Notes: a model not told the origin generated them from the letters alone. A stretch of DNA of 41,414 bases from an uncultured Methanobrevibacter sp. (GCA_902785855.1 CADAAJ010000009.1:1-41414), one strand, 5' to 3'. Shown: positions 1-8,966, numbered from the stretch's first letter. Translations and numbers: made by a program.

Positions 1-1053
1 AAAATTGCCTTCCATATCAACCAGAATAACATTTAAATTCAAATCAAAACGCTGCAAACATCTTTCATGAATAGCTGATGCAATACTATTGGAAACTTTA
101 ACAGATACATTAAGTTCATCGAGAATCTCCATCATATCATCAGTTGTTTTAGATTCATATAATTTTTTAAGATTATCTAAATCAACACCACAAATAGCAG
201 CATGAGCAACCATTATTTCGCGTCTTCCATCAGCAACAGAATGTTTTGTATTAAACAGTCCACCTGCAACTTTAATAAGTTTACCAATATGGCCAAAATA
301 AGTAAATTCAGTGATTCCTCTTTTTTGAGCTTCTTCAAACATGAAACCTACATAATTTCCAGTTTGAATAATCTGTTCTTTAGATATATCCAATTGTTTT
401 AGAGCTAATTTTTCACCTATATTTCCAGGTACAAAAACCAAATCAGAAATATTTGATGCTAAAGCAACATCAATCTGTGTAACAATAGAATTTTTATAAG
501 CTTCACTAGACATTGATCTTGCTATTCCAGTAGTTCCCAAAATTGATATTCCACCAACAATCCCCAATTTAGGATTCATAGTTTTTTTAGCTATATTTTT
601 ACCTTCAGGAACAGAAATTGTTACATAAGCAACTTTATTATCAGGAATTTTATTTTTCAAGTTTTCAGTTATCATCTGTCTTGGAACTGGATTAATTGCA
701 TAATCTCCAACAGGAATTTGAAGTCCCGGTTTTGTGATTTTTCCAACACCTTCCCCACCAGAAATAACTACATTAGATTTTTCATCAGTTCTATCTACTA
801 ATTCAACAGTAGAAACAATTGCCAAATCTACAGTAACATCCGGATCATTATATGGATTTTTATGAGCCATAGCATAAGCTTTATGTGATGAAAGTTTCCC
901 ACATTTATCAATAACAATATCTAAAGTTTTTTTAGGAGTTTTAACTTCAACACATGCAACATCCTCAGATTCTAAAATTACATCCAAAGCAGCAAGAGAA
1001 CAAGCAGTAGCTACTGTACCAGTAGTAACTCCCATATAATTATCATCAGTCAT
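1..1053 (-). CDS. cbiD: CbiD-like cobalt-precorrin-5B C1-methyltransferase, partial at left edge
   Basis: This frame is open from the ATG at 1053 to the left edge (351 codons), so the C-terminus is missing. CbiD methylates C1 of the corrin ring in anaerobic cobalamin synthesis; methanogens need corrinoids for methyl transfer. Family signs seen are an N-terminal GVTTGTVATAC stretch (usual form GYTTGT.A.AA), a glycine-rich VISGGEGVGKITKPGL segment and ISILGTTGIARSMS about two thirds along. CbiD proteins are around 360-370 residues, so only a short tail should be absent. There is no convincing Shine-Dalgarno site before the ATG. A thioredoxin-like gene ends 34 bases upstream on the same strand and may share its transcript. 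Confidence 0.88.
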   Translation of the reverse strand, partial: MTDDNYMGVTTGTVATACSLAALDVILESEDVACVEVKTPKKTLDIVIDKCGKLSSHKAYAMAHKNPYNDPDVTVDLAIVSTVELVDRTDEKSNVVISGGEGVGKITKPGLQIPVGDYAINPVPRQMITENLKNKIPDNKVAYVTISVPEGKNIAKKTMNPKLGIVGGISILGTTGIARSMSSEAYKNSIVTQIDVALASNISDLVFVPGNIGEKLALKQLDISKEQIIQTGNYVGFMFEEAQKRGITEFTYFGHIGKLIKVAGGLFNTKHSVADGRREIMVAHAAICGVDLDNLKKLYESKTTDDMMEILDELNVSVKVSNSIASAIHERCLQRFDLNLNVILVDMEGNF

Positions 1054-1087
1054 TTTAATTTAAAAAGAATAAAAAAAAAGAGTGAAT

Positions 1088-1351
1088 CTATAATAAAGAT
1101 TCAAGTTTTCCTATGAGCTCTGCATCACTAGGTGCACCTACAAATGCAACTTCACCGTCAATTACTACTGTAGGAACAGCCATGATTTGATAATTCATAG
1201 CTCTTTGTCTGTTTTCTTCACTTTCGTCAATTTTTATTGATTCTACATCAATTGCATCGCCTAATTTATCTTTAGCTTGTTGAGCAGCATCAATTGCTGC
1301 AGGACAATGAGGACAGCTATTAGTTGAAAATATTTCTACTTTAATTGCCAT
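1088..1351 (-). CDS. Small thioredoxin/glutaredoxin-like protein (CPHC active site)
   Basis: An 87-residue thioredoxin-fold protein with a CPHC redox motif (C13-C16) near the N-terminus after a short first strand, and a MAVPT cis-proline loop near residue 58. It resembles the mini-thioredoxins of methanogens (MJ0307/MTH807 type), which are 80-90 residues and act as cytosolic dithiol/disulfide reductants. An AAGGAGATAT Shine-Dalgarno site stands before the ATG. cbiD follows 34 bases downstream on the same strand; whether this thioredoxin serves cobalamin synthesis or only shares the transcript cannot be read from sequence. The upstream region holds an imperfect inverted repeat (1380-1415). Confidence 0.85.
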   Translation of the reverse strand: MAIKVEIFSTNSCPHCPAAIDAAQQAKDKLGDAIDVESIKIDESEENRQRAMNYQIMAVPTVVIDGEVAFVGAPSDAELIGKLESLL

Positions 1352-1379
1352 GATTTATATCTCCTTATAATATTTTTTT

Positions 1380-1415
1380 GTAACTATTATATAATTTGTA
1401 ATATATAACTGTTAC
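1380..1415. repeat. Imperfect inverted repeat in the divergent thioredoxin/helicase promoter region
   Basis: The arms GTAACTATTATAT and the facing ATATAACTGTTAC match at 11 of 13 positions, with an AT-only centre. The repeat covers the likely TATA box of the minus-strand thioredoxin-like gene, so it could be an operator, but AT richness makes chance likely. Confidence 0.3.
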
Positions 1416-1478
1416 CCACATATTAGATTTCAAATGCTCTCTCCAAATATTTAATATATATAAAAACAATAGAAATTA

Positions 1479-3557
1479 ATGATTAAAATGGAAAATTTAG
1501 GAACTGATATTAAAAAAATAATAAACACTGCATACCCTTACATTAAAGAATTTAATCCTGCTCAAAAAGCAGTTATTGATTCTGGATATCTGGATGATAA
1601 ATCAAATTATATAATTTCTATTCCAACAGCCAGTGGTAAAACCGTGCTTGGAGTTTTACCTGCACTTAAAACCATATTAAATGGAGGTAAAGCAGTATAT
1701 GCTGCACCACTTTTATCAATCCAAAATGAAAAAGTCAAAGAATTTAAAGCTTTTGAAGAAAATGGAATTAGTGTTGGAAAACATCCCTCAAATAGTGACT
1801 TATCCGTAATGGTATTTGAATCCTTTGATGCACTTACTAGATTTTCCTGGAATGTTTTAAGAGATGTTGATACATTAATCATAGATGAATTTCATATGAT
1901 TGGAGAATATTCAAGAGGCCCTACTCTTGAAGCTGCAATAACAAGAGCAAAAATTATCAATCCGAGCATGAGAATTATTGCACTTTCAGCTACCTTAAAA
2001 AATATTGAAGAAATTGAAGGATGGCTTGAAGGAACATGTATTGAACATGAATATAGGCCAGTTCCATTAAACAAAGAAGTATTAGATGCAGAAATGTTTA
2101 ATAAAAAAAATAAAAATGATGTTATTGTAAAAATACTTGAAAAAAGTATTAAAGATAAATCTCAAGCATTGGCATTTGTATCAACCAGAAGATTTACTGA
2201 AAGTCTTGCAACATATGTTGCAAAAAAAATCAACAAAAAAATTAATAAAGAACAAAGAAAACGCTTTAAAGAAGTTTCAGAAAAACTATTAGAAGTTCCA
2301 AAAAAGAAAGGATCACTTCCAACAAGTACATGTCTTAAATTAGCTGAAGCTGCTGAACACGGTATTGCATTTCACCATGCAGGTCTTTTTAATGAGCAAA
2401 AAGAAATTATTGAAGATGAATTTAGAAACGGAAATATTTTAATGATTACTGCAACACCTAGTTTAATGTATGGAGTCAATTTACCTTCAAAAACTGTAAT
2501 TATCAGAGATCACACAAGATGGACCAGTAACGGTCCACAGCCAATACCTGTTTTTGATTATGAGCAAATGTCTGGAAGAGCAGGAAGACCACAATATGAT
2601 GATGTTGGATATTCTTATTTAATAGCTAAAACTATGGATGAAGCCGATAATCTGCAGGATTTTTATGTTAACGGAGAAATAGAGCTAACAAACTCAAAAT
2701 TAGTTGATAACAAAGATGCAATCTACAAACAAATTATAGCACAAATTGCTTCATCTCTTTCAAAAAATCTTGATGAACTAATAGATTTCTTTACAAAAAC
2801 ATTATACGGTTATCAAATGAAAAATAATCCTTCAATGGCATTATTTGCAGAAGATAGCTTAAAATACGAATTGGAAATGGCATTAGAATTCCTACTCCAA
2901 AATGGAATTATAAGAGCTACACCAGAAGGACTTAAAACAACAGAATTTGGTAATTTAATTGCAAAATCCAATTATTCAGTAGAAACTGCCGTTAAAATTA
3001 AAGAATATATTAGTGACATTGATGAAATTAATGTTGATGAATTTATTTATGCACTTTGTGAAACACCTGATTTACCATTAATTTCCTTTAAAGGTAGAAA
3101 ATCAAAAGATCCAGTACGTGAAAGATTATCCGAATCAGGTTTATTTGCTGTAAATATTGGGAATCCAGAAGCAACTGCAGTTTCACTTATTGAATGGATT
3201 AATGAAAGAAATGAATATGAAATTGAAAATAAATATAATGTATACTCTGCATCCACCAGAAGATCTGCTTATGAAGCATCACGTTTAATTAAATTTGCAA
3301 AAGATACTTCAGAAGTATTAGGTAAATATTCCAATTTAAAGGAATTTGATGTTTTAACTGCAAGACTATACTACGGTGTTAAAAATGACATCATTCCATT
3401 AGTTGTTGGAGTTAAACGTCTTGGAAGAAAAAGAGCTAGAAATATTGTTAAAATATTTGGAAACGATTTAAGTAATGTTTCTGAAAAAGAGTTGCAAAAT
3501 ATTGACGGCATTGGGCCAAAACTTGCAGAAAAAATTAAGTTATTTGTAAATGAATAA
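1479..3557 (+). CDS. Hel308-like superfamily 2 DNA helicase
   Basis: A 692-residue ATP-dependent helicase. Motif I is PTASGKT (49-55), the Walker B box is DEFH (136-139), then SAT (motif III), and motif VI reads QMSGRAGRP. A winged-helix and ratchet-like region follows, and the C-terminus ends in a helix-hairpin-helix (NIDGIGPKLAEKI), the Hel308 arrangement; Hel308 proteins are about 700 residues. Hel308 unwinds forked DNA at stalled replication forks. DEFH instead of the more common DEIH/DECH is a mild deviation. No Shine-Dalgarno site is visible; a TATA-like run at 1451-1464 would place transcription start close to the ATG at 1479 or the in-frame ATG at 1488, so the mRNA is probably leaderless and 1488 may be the true start. 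Confidence 0.85.
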   Translation: MIKMENLGTDIKKIINTAYPYIKEFNPAQKAVIDSGYLDDKSNYIISIPTASGKTVLGVLPALKTILNGGKAVYAAPLLSIQNEKVKEFKAFEENGISVGKHPSNSDLSVMVFESFDALTRFSWNVLRDVDTLIIDEFHMIGEYSRGPTLEAAITRAKIINPSMRIIALSATLKNIEEIEGWLEGTCIEHEYRPVPLNKEVLDAEMFNKKNKNDVIVKILEKSIKDKSQALAFVSTRRFTESLATYVAKKINKKINKEQRKRFKEVSEKLLEVPKKKGSLPTSTCLKLAEAAEHGIAFHHAGLFNEQKEIIEDEFRNGNILMITATPSLMYGVNLPSKTVIIRDHTRWTSNGPQPIPVFDYEQMSGRAGRPQYDDVGYSYLIAKTMDEADNLQDFYVNGEIELTNSKLVDNKDAIYKQIIAQIASSLSKNLDELIDFFTKTLYGYQMKNNPSMALFAEDSLKYELEMALEFLLQNGIIRATPEGLKTTEFGNLIAKSNYSVETAVKIKEYISDIDEINVDEFIYALCETPDLPLISFKGRKSKDPVRERLSESGLFAVNIGNPEATAVSLIEWINERNEYEIENKYNVYSASTRRSAYEASRLIKFAKDTSEVLGKYSNLKEFDVLTARLYYGVKNDIIPLVVGVKRLGRKRARNIVKIFGNDLSNVSEKELQNIDGIGPKLAEKIKLFVNE

Positions 3558-3568
3558 AAAGGTAGAGA

Positions 3569-3868
3569 TTAACCTCCACCTTCAGCAACATTAGAATCTA
3601 GTTCAATGTTTTCTAAATCTAATGCTTTTTCTTTTAATGATTCAATATCAATATCATCATTATCATCATCGAAAGATTTTTTCTTTAAATCTTTCTCATC
3701 CAATAATTCAACTAATTTTGAACGATACCATAAATCAGTTTTATCAATTCTTACCCACTCAATATCATTTTCTGTTTTTACTTCAACAACTTTACCGATA
3801 GTTCCAGTATCAACATATCTGATATGAGCATCAAGAGCAATTTCCTTTCCTCTTGCATCTAAAACCAT
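3569..3868 (-). CDS. DUF2098-like conserved methanogen protein
   Basis: A 99-residue soluble protein of unknown function. The first 60 residues form a compact beta-rich domain (MVLDARGKEIALDAHIRYVD...GTIGKVVEV...WVRIDKTDLWYRS) resembling the DUF2098 family conserved in methanogens. The remaining third is acidic and low in complexity and ends in three glycines. It lies 12 bases behind the PRC-barrel gene on the same strand, so the two are probably co-transcribed. The helicase gene converges on it with an 11-base gap. The family assignment is from memory of the motif and moderate in certainty. Confidence 0.7.
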   Translation of the reverse strand: MVLDARGKEIALDAHIRYVDTGTIGKVVEVKTENDIEWVRIDKTDLWYRSKLVELLDEKDLKKKSFDDDNDDIDIESLKEKALDLENIELDSNVAEGGG

Positions 3869-3880
3869 TGTAAAACCTAT

Positions 3881-4156
3881 TTATTCACTGTCATCAAGTT
3901 CAACTTCAACTGCATCAGTTACTTCTTCTGCTTCTTCTTGTTTAATTTCTTTGTTTAAGATAACGTATGCACCAATAGTTTGAATATCATCAAACTTAAT
4001 CTCAAGTTCATCTTTAGAGAAAAGATTTTTTTGTAAAGTTAAAAATATTTCACTAATTTTACCGGTCTCAGTATCAAATTCAACATTATCAATTTTACCT
4101 ACGACATTTGCATTTTTATCTAAAACAGTAGACCCTACAAATTCTTTAATTTTCAT
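3881..4156 (-). CDS. PRC-barrel domain protein
   Basis: A 91-residue protein. It starts with a PRC-barrel pattern: MKIKEFVGSTVLDKNANVVG, then KIDNVEFDTETGKISEIFL, and a final strand near IQTIGAYVIL. PRC-barrel proteins of this size in archaea are small cytosolic adaptor-like domains; some relate to CdvA or ribosome maturation factors, but none of those roles is shown here. The last 20 residues are acidic. A GGTGAT Shine-Dalgarno site precedes the ATG. The DUF2098-like gene follows after 12 bases. It is divergent from elp3. Confidence 0.8.
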   Translation of the reverse strand: MKIKEFVGSTVLDKNANVVGKIDNVEFDTETGKISEIFLTLQKNLFSKDELEIKFDDIQTIGAYVILNKEIKQEEAEEVTDAVEVELDDSE

Positions 4157-4248
4157 TTTATCACCATCGAATATTAAATAAATTTATTATTATATATTAG
4201 TAACTAAAACCAATATATAAAATTAACTATAATTGTTAGGTGTAAAAA

Positions 4249-5913
4249 ATGAAAAAAGCATGTCGTATGATAATCACTGACATTATTGATGGTAAAATTA
4301 CCACTCGCCGTGACCTTGAAATTGCAAAAAGACAATTATGTCGTGATTTAAACTTATCTAAATTCATGAGTAATGCAGATATTCTTGAATGTGCAACTCT
4401 TGAAGAAAAAGAAAAAGTTTCAGGAATTTTAAAGAAAAAACCAACAAGAACAATGTCTGGTGTTGCAATTGTTGCTGTAATGTGCCATCCCCACAAATGT
4501 CCGCATGGAAGATGTTTTTATTGTCCTGAAAGTGATATTGCTCCTCCAAGTTATACTGGAGAAGAACCAGCTGCATTAAGAGGTAGAATGTATGAATTTC
4601 ACCCATATATTCAGTGTTTTAACAGATTAAAACAACTAAAAAAAATTGGCCACCCAATTGATAAAGTTGAACTAATTATAATGGGCGGAACATTCCCTTC
4701 AAGAGATTTATGTTACCAAGAATGGTTTGTATCACAATGTCTAAAAGCAATGACTGATTTTGGATTGATAATAGAAAATAAACCTAATAATTTTGAATAT
4801 AATCTTGATTATGATGAAATTAAAACTTTTGAAAAAGATGTTTTAAAAACATATCCTCCAAATGATTATGTGTTAATCAGTGATGTACAACATGCAAATG
4901 AAAATTCAAAGGTCAGATGTATTGGAATGACATTTGAAACACGTCCCGATTATTGTAAACAGGAACATATTAATAGAATGCTTAATTTTGGAGTTACACG
5001 TGTTGAACTTGGAGTTCAGACATTATCTGATGAATTATATAAAAAAATTAAGAGAGGACATACAATCCAAGATGTTATTGAAGCAAACCAACTTCTAAGA
5101 GACTCAGCAATTAAAGTAGCAATGCATATGATGCCCGGATTATTTTCAAATCAAAATCAGGATTTGAAAATGTTTAAACAACTATTCAGTGACGATAACT
5201 TCAAACCAGACATGCTTAAAATATACCCTTGTCTTGTTACCAAAGGCAGTGAACTATATGATTTATGGAAGGAAGGTAAATATGAACCATACAGTGATGA
5301 AGAAGCTGTAGAATTAATTGTTAAAATAAAAAAGATTCTTCCAAAATGGGTTAGAACTATGCGGATTCAAAGAGACATTCCTTCAACTTTAATTGAAGCA
5401 GGTGTTAAAAAATCCAATCTTGGAGAATTAGTTTACAATAAATTAGATGAAAACAATATCAACTGCCAATGTATCAGATGCAGAGAAATTGGACATAAAA
5501 AAACAACACAGGACTATAGTTTAGATGATTTTAAATTATTTAGTGAAAAATATAGTGCCTGTGAAGGACTTGAGCATTTCTTATCAATTGAAGATGAAAA
5601 TGAAGAAAGTATTGCCGGATTTTTAAGATTGCGTTTCCCATCAAAAAATCATTTCAGAGAAGAAATAACCGATACAACTGCATTAGTAAGAGAATTACAT
5701 GTTTACGGAAATATGATTAAAATTGGAGATAAAAATCCAAAAATAGGACAACATACTGGATTTGGCGAAAAATTACTGAGAGAAGCAGAAAATATATCAA
5801 TGGATGACGGTAAAGAATCAATTGCAATTATTAGTGGAATTGGATCTAGAAATTATTATCGTAAATTCGGATATGAAAAAATCGGACCATATATGGTAAA
5901 AAAATTAATATGA
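4249..5913 (+). CDS. elp3: Elp3-type tRNA uridine-34 carboxymethyl-forming enzyme (radical SAM plus acetyltransferase)
   Basis: A 554-residue protein with the two Elp3 halves. The radical SAM cluster cysteines are C79, C89 and C92 (CX9CX2C, ending [10 protein letters not shown]), followed by the MGGTFPSRD and FETRPDYC motifs. A C-terminal GNAT-type acetyltransferase domain has [13 protein letters not shown] as acetyl-CoA loop and a terminal [18 protein letters not shown]. In archaea Elp3 works alone, using SAM and acetyl-CoA to start cm5U modification at wobble uridine 34 of tRNA. A TATA box (about 4210-4220) and an AGGTG Shine-Dalgarno site precede the ATG. It appears to be a single-gene transcript followed by an independent DeoC-like gene. 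Confidence 0.95.
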   Translation: MKKACRMIITDIIDGKITTRRDLEIAKRQLCRDLNLSKFMSNADILECATLEEKEKVSGILKKKPTRTMSGVAIVAVMCHPHKCPHGRCFYCPESDIAPPSYTGEEPAALRGRMYEFHPYIQCFNRLKQLKKIGHPIDKVELIIMGGTFPSRDLCYQEWFVSQCLKAMTDFGLIIENKPNNFEYNLDYDEIKTFEKDVLKTYPPNDYVLISDVQHANENSKVRCIGMTFETRPDYCKQEHINRMLNFGVTRVELGVQTLSDELYKKIKRGHTIQDVIEANQLLRDSAIKVAMHMMPGLFSNQNQDLKMFKQLFSDDNFKPDMLKIYPCLVTKGSELYDLWKEGKYEPYSDEEAVELIVKIKKILPKWVRTMRIQRDIPSTLIEAGVKKSNLGELVYNKLDENNINCQCIRCREIGHKKTTQDYSLDDFKLFSEKYSACEGLEHFLSIEDENEESIAGFLRLRFPSKNHFREEITDTTALVRELHVYGNMIKIGDKNPKIGQHTGFGEKLLREAENISMDDGKESIAIISGIGSRNYYRKFGYEKIGPYMVKKLI

Positions 5914-5964
5914 AAATATTTATATATGTTCGTATTAATACTAACTAATTAAGAGAGTGGTATA

Positions 5965-6693
5965 ATGTATAATATAAAAAACTCAAAAGAATTAGCAAAA
6001 CTAATTAATTATACTAATTTAAACAATATGATTAGCGAAAACGAAATGAAAGAATTTCTTAAAAAAGCAAAAGAATTAAACTTTAATTCAGTTGTTGTTT
6101 CACCAACATATGTACCATTAGCTAAAGAAGAATTAAAAGGTACAGACATTAAAATTGGAAGTGTTGTCGGATTTCCATTAGGATTTGAAGATTGTGACAG
6201 TAAAGTAAGTGAAGCTAATTCATTAATTGAAAAAGGTGCTGATGAAATAGAAGTAGTTTTAAATTTAAGCTACTTAAAAGATGAAAAATATGATTTACTT
6301 GAAAATGAAATCAGAGAATTAAAAAAAGCTGTTGGAGACAGACTTTTAAAAGTTATTATTGAAACAAAAGCACTTGAAGATTATGAAAAAGCAAATGCAG
6401 CTAAAGTAGCTGAAAATGGTGGAGCAGATTATGTTAAAACATCCACAGGATTTATGACTCCAAATCACATCTATGAAAATGTAAATGATATTAATATTAT
6501 TCAAAAATATGCTCCAAAAATCAAAATTGAAATTTATGGTGGAGTAAATAATTATAAATTAGCTAATCAAATTTTAACCGCAGGATCTGATTTAATCTCA
6601 AGTAACGAAGGTTATGAAATAGTAAACAGATATAAAGAATTAAGAGAAAACACTCAAGTAAAACCAAAACCAATTACATTATCCAAGGATTAA
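5965..6693 (+). CDS. deoC: DeoC-family (deoxyribose-phosphate aldolase-like) class I aldolase with altered active-site residues
   Basis: A 242-residue TIM-barrel aldolase. The Schiff-base lysine is preserved in DYVKTSTGF (K158), and VVSPTYVPLAKEEL and VIIETKAL are DeoC landmarks. Two other catalytic residues known from E. coli DeoC look replaced: Asp102 of the EVD motif corresponds to E96 (GADEIEVV), and Lys201 of KASGG corresponds to E189 (EIYGG). DeoC splits 2-deoxyribose-5-phosphate into acetaldehyde and glyceraldehyde-3-phosphate; whether this protein does so is uncertain. A TATA-like AAATATTTATATA and a GTGGT Shine-Dalgarno element precede the start. It converges on the SulP gene. Confidence 0.8.
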   Translation: MYNIKNSKELAKLINYTNLNNMISENEMKEFLKKAKELNFNSVVVSPTYVPLAKEELKGTDIKIGSVVGFPLGFEDCDSKVSEANSLIEKGADEIEVVLNLSYLKDEKYDLLENEIRELKKAVGDRLLKVIIETKALEDYEKANAAKVAENGGADYVKTSTGFMTPNHIYENVNDINIIQKYAPKIKIEIYGGVNNYKLANQILTAGSDLISSNEGYEIVNRYKELRENTQVKPKPITLSKD

Positions 6694-6714
6694 AAAAACC
6701 ATCACCTTTTTTTT
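6692..6714. terminator. Bidirectional A/T-tract terminator between convergent deoC and SulP genes
   Basis: An A7 run (6692-6698) and a T8 run (6707-6714) flank a short CCATCACC core, so each strand gives an oligo-U run just after a stop codon. U-tracts are the known archaeal termination signal; the call is by pattern only. Confidence 0.5.
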
Positions 6715-8248
6715 AATCTAATTCATCAGAAGGAATTCTATAGTAAGGATTTTCTAAAATATCCACATCAATAAATTCATTAGCCTCATCAAGCAAATCA
6801 TGACAGTCAGAACTTAAATGACTTAACAATACTTTAACACCATTATCACGATATCTTTTTGTTACTTCATCAACCGCAACAATAGCAGACTGATCAACAA
6901 TACGTGAATCTAAAAAATTAATAACAACAGTATCCGCATTCACATTATAATCAAATGCTTCTTTAAAGTTTGCTGAACTTGCAAAAAACAGAGGACCCCT
7001 AATTTCATAATACTGAACATTATTCTTTTCATCAAAAGAAGGTATAACACTTACTCTTTTTGAACTTTGCCAAGCAAGATTTAAAGCAGAAATTATAACC
7101 CCAACCAAAACAGCAATTGCTAGATTATTTAAAACAACGGTTATTACAGTTACTATAATCATTACTGCCATATCTACACGCGGAACATGCTTAAGCATTC
7201 TAAGACTAGACCATTTAAAAGTATTAAAAGCAACAATGAACATTACACCAACCAAAGCTGCCATTGGAATAATATCAATTACAGAAGAACCAAATAAAAT
7301 AATAATTCCAATTACAACACCTGCAACAATACCGCTTAAACGTTTAACACCACCTGATTCCAGATTTACCATGGTCTGACCAACCATTGCACATCCACCC
7401 ATACCCTGGAAAAATCCGCAGAATGTATTTGCAATACCCTGAGCAACACTTTCACGATTTGCACGACCTCTTGTATTAGTCATTTCATCAACAACATTAA
7501 CAGTGAGTAATGTTTCAATCAAACCTACAGAAGCCATTAATAATGCATATGGAAGAACAATAGTTAATGATTCTACAGTAATTGGAACCATTGGAATGTG
7601 AAAACTTGGAAGACCCAGTGAAATACTTGCAATATCACCAATTGTTTTTGTATGTAGTGCAAAAATAAAATTAATTAAAGAAACAACAACAATAGCAACA
7701 AGACCACTTGGAACCTTATTTGTAAACTTAGGTAAAAAATACATAATAGCTGCACTAATTGCAACCAATATCAACATTAAAATTAATGGAAAACCAGTTA
7801 ACCAATCACCAGATGGAGTTTTAAACTGATTAAATTGAGATAAGAAAATAATAATTGCCAATCCATTTAAAAATCCATAAATAACTGGTTGGGGAACTAA
7901 ACGAATGAATTTAGCTAATTTAAATACTCCAACCAAAATCTGGATTATTCCCATCAAAATAACAGCCAAAAATAAATATTCAACACCATGAGAAACTACA
8001 AGTGCGACACTAACAACCGCAACACTACCAGCAGCACCACTAATCATGCCCGGACGTCCACCAAGCATAGCAGTAATAATACAAATCATAGCAGCAGTAT
8101 ATAATCCCATTAATGGAGTTAAATTAGCTACAATAGCAAATGCAATACATTCAGGCATTAATGCAAGAGATGTAGTTAAACCTGCCAATACTTCATTTTT
8201 TACTGTTACAGAATCATAATCTTTTAAACTCTCTTTAAAATTAAACAA
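6713..8248 (-). CDS. SulP-family (SLC26) inorganic anion transporter with STAS domain
   Basis: A 511-residue membrane protein. The N-terminal part has the SulP features: a V(N/K)EVLAGLTTSLALMPECIAFA first segment, MLGGRPGMISGAAGSVAVV (the TGPTA-type anion site region) and about 10-12 hydrophobic helices up to residue 410. The last 90 residues form a cytosolic STAS domain (YEIRGPLFFASSANF, VVINFLDSRIVDQSAI). Family members carry sulfate, bicarbonate or other anions with protons or sodium; the substrate cannot be read off. The start is TTG at 8248, chosen because a GGAGAG Shine-Dalgarno site sits 8 bases upstream and no ATG is available nearby. It lies just behind tRNA-Phe but a T-run separates them. 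Confidence 0.88.
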   Translation of the reverse strand: MFNFKESLKDYDSVTVKNEVLAGLTTSLALMPECIAFAIVANLTPLMGLYTAAMICIITAMLGGRPGMISGAAGSVAVVSVALVVSHGVEYLFLAVILMGIIQILVGVFKLAKFIRLVPQPVIYGFLNGLAIIIFLSQFNQFKTPSGDWLTGFPLILMLILVAISAAIMYFLPKFTNKVPSGLVAIVVVSLINFIFALHTKTIGDIASISLGLPSFHIPMVPITVESLTIVLPYALLMASVGLIETLLTVNVVDEMTNTRGRANRESVAQGIANTFCGFFQGMGGCAMVGQTMVNLESGGVKRLSGIVAGVVIGIIILFGSSVIDIIPMAALVGVMFIVAFNTFKWSSLRMLKHVPRVDMAVMIIVTVITVVLNNLAIAVLVGVIISALNLAWQSSKRVSVIPSFDEKNNVQYYEIRGPLFFASSANFKEAFDYNVNADTVVINFLDSRIVDQSAIVAVDEVTKRYRDNGVKVLLSHLSSDCHDLLDEANEFIDVDILENPYYRIPSDELD

Positions 8249-8301
8249 TGAAACTCTCTCCAGAAAAAATCATGGAAAATAATAAAAAAAAACAGAACGA
8301 A

Positions 8302-8374
8302 TGCCATGGGCCGGACTTGAACCAGCGACATCTAGATCTTCAGTCTAGCGTTCTCCCAACTGAACTACCATGGC
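8302..8374 (-). tRNA. tRNA-Phe (GAA)
   Basis: On the minus strand a full cloverleaf can be folded. The acceptor arms GCCATGG/CCATGGC form 7 perfect pairs with discriminator A. The anticodon stem is CTAGA/TCTAG with loop CTGAAGA, giving anticodon GAA. The T arm is GCTGG-TTCAAGT-CCGGC with one G-U pair. No CCA is encoded. There is no intron. A T9 run just downstream (8282-8291 on the other strand) can end the transcript. Confidence 0.96.
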
Positions 8375-8377
8375 ATA

Positions 8378-8430
8378 TGGACCGAACGAGATTCGAACAA
8401 AGAGGAATCATACCCCTAGACCACCGGTCC
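8378..8430 (-). pseudogene. Truncated tRNA-Pro-like element lacking the anticodon 3' half and T-stem 5' strand
   Basis: Read on the minus strand, 53 bases start with acceptor GGACCGG, a tRNA-Pro-like D region (GTCTAGGGGTATGAT), TCCTC and TTTG, then jump straight to T-loop TTCGAAT, CTCGT and acceptor TCGGTCC plus A. The acceptor still pairs over 7 bp with one G-U. Positions roughly 36 to 53 of a normal tRNA are absent, so neither the anticodon stem nor the T stem can form. TTTG would fit the start of a TTTGGGT loop with anticodon TGG. It lies 3 bases before tRNA-Phe and shares its promoter, so it is probably a deleted first member of a two-tRNA transcript. Confidence 0.75.
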
Positions 8431-8459
8431 TATACAACATAATATAATTTAGTAAAAGT

Positions 8460-8470
8460 AGTATATAAAT
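8460..8470 (-). promoter_or_regulatory. TATA box of the tRNA pair
   Basis: The minus strand reads ATTTATATAC here, about 30-40 bases before the 5' end of the truncated tRNA element. Archaeal transcription normally starts near 25 bases downstream of TATA, which would be close to 8440, so both tRNA elements would be on one primary transcript. Confidence 0.6.
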
Positions 8471-8504
8471 TTTTTCTAAAGTTGAACAGAACAAGTAGTA
8501 TTAA

Positions 8505-8536
8505 AAATAAAAAAAATTGACCAAGAAAATGGCCAA
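8505..8536 (-). terminator. Hairpin plus U-tract terminator downstream of the histone gene
   Basis: On the minus strand TTGGCC (8536-8531) pairs with GGTCAA (8522-8517) around an 8-base loop, with one G-U pair, followed directly by a T8 run interrupted by A and more T. It lies about 50 bases after the histone stop codon. Confidence 0.6.
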
Positions 8537-8585
8537 TAGATTTTTATTATATAAAGCTATTTTACGAAAATACTTAATTAGAAAT

Positions 8586-8786
8586 CTATTTGATTGCTAA
8601 TTTGATATCTTCAGCTTTTACAGTTTTTCTACCAGCGTGGCGTGCGAAATTAACAGCTTTTTGTGCGATTTCGTCACCTTTTTCTTCTAATGCTTCAGCT
8701 AATGCAAGTTTTGCATCATCACTAATTCTTTGTGCGCCAGCATTTTTTAAGATACGACCGACTGGTGCGATTGGTAATTCACTCAT
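8586..8786 (-). CDS. Archaeal HMf-type histone
   Basis: A 66-residue histone fold, the usual length of HMfA/HMf[21 protein letters not shown] (helix 1 and first loop), a long central helix ([20 protein letters not shown]) and [18 protein letters not shown] (loop 2 and helix 3). The DNA-contacting arginine in helix 1, RKTVKAEDI and the final LAIK are all kept. It wraps DNA as dimers and larger stacks. A strong GGAGGTG Shine-Dalgarno site precedes the ATG, as expected for a highly expressed gene. It stands alone, with its own upstream region and a terminator hairpin downstream. Confidence 0.97.
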   Translation of the reverse strand: MSELPIAPVGRILKNAGAQRISDDAKLALAEALEEKGDEIAQKAVNFARHAGRKTVKAEDIKLAIK

Positions 8787-8966
8787 AATGACACCTCCAA
8801 TTAAAAGCGGTAAAAATGTCTATTTTTTCCCTATATTTTAACTAATCTCATATTTTTAATACACATTATAAATCAATCAAAAAAATATAGATACCACAAA
8901 CATTAAAGGAAAACTAGTAAAAATATTATAAAAATAAGAAAAAATGAAAAAATAAAAAAATAAAAT

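Noticed and set aside
8378-8430. Split or permuted tRNA half
   Set aside because: Both acceptor strands are on the same fragment in normal order and the missing part is internal, which fits a deletion better.
8248-8442. Plus-strand 64-codon open frame across the tRNA genes
   Set aside because: It covers tRNA-Phe and the truncated tRNA on the other strand and has no Shine-Dalgarno site.
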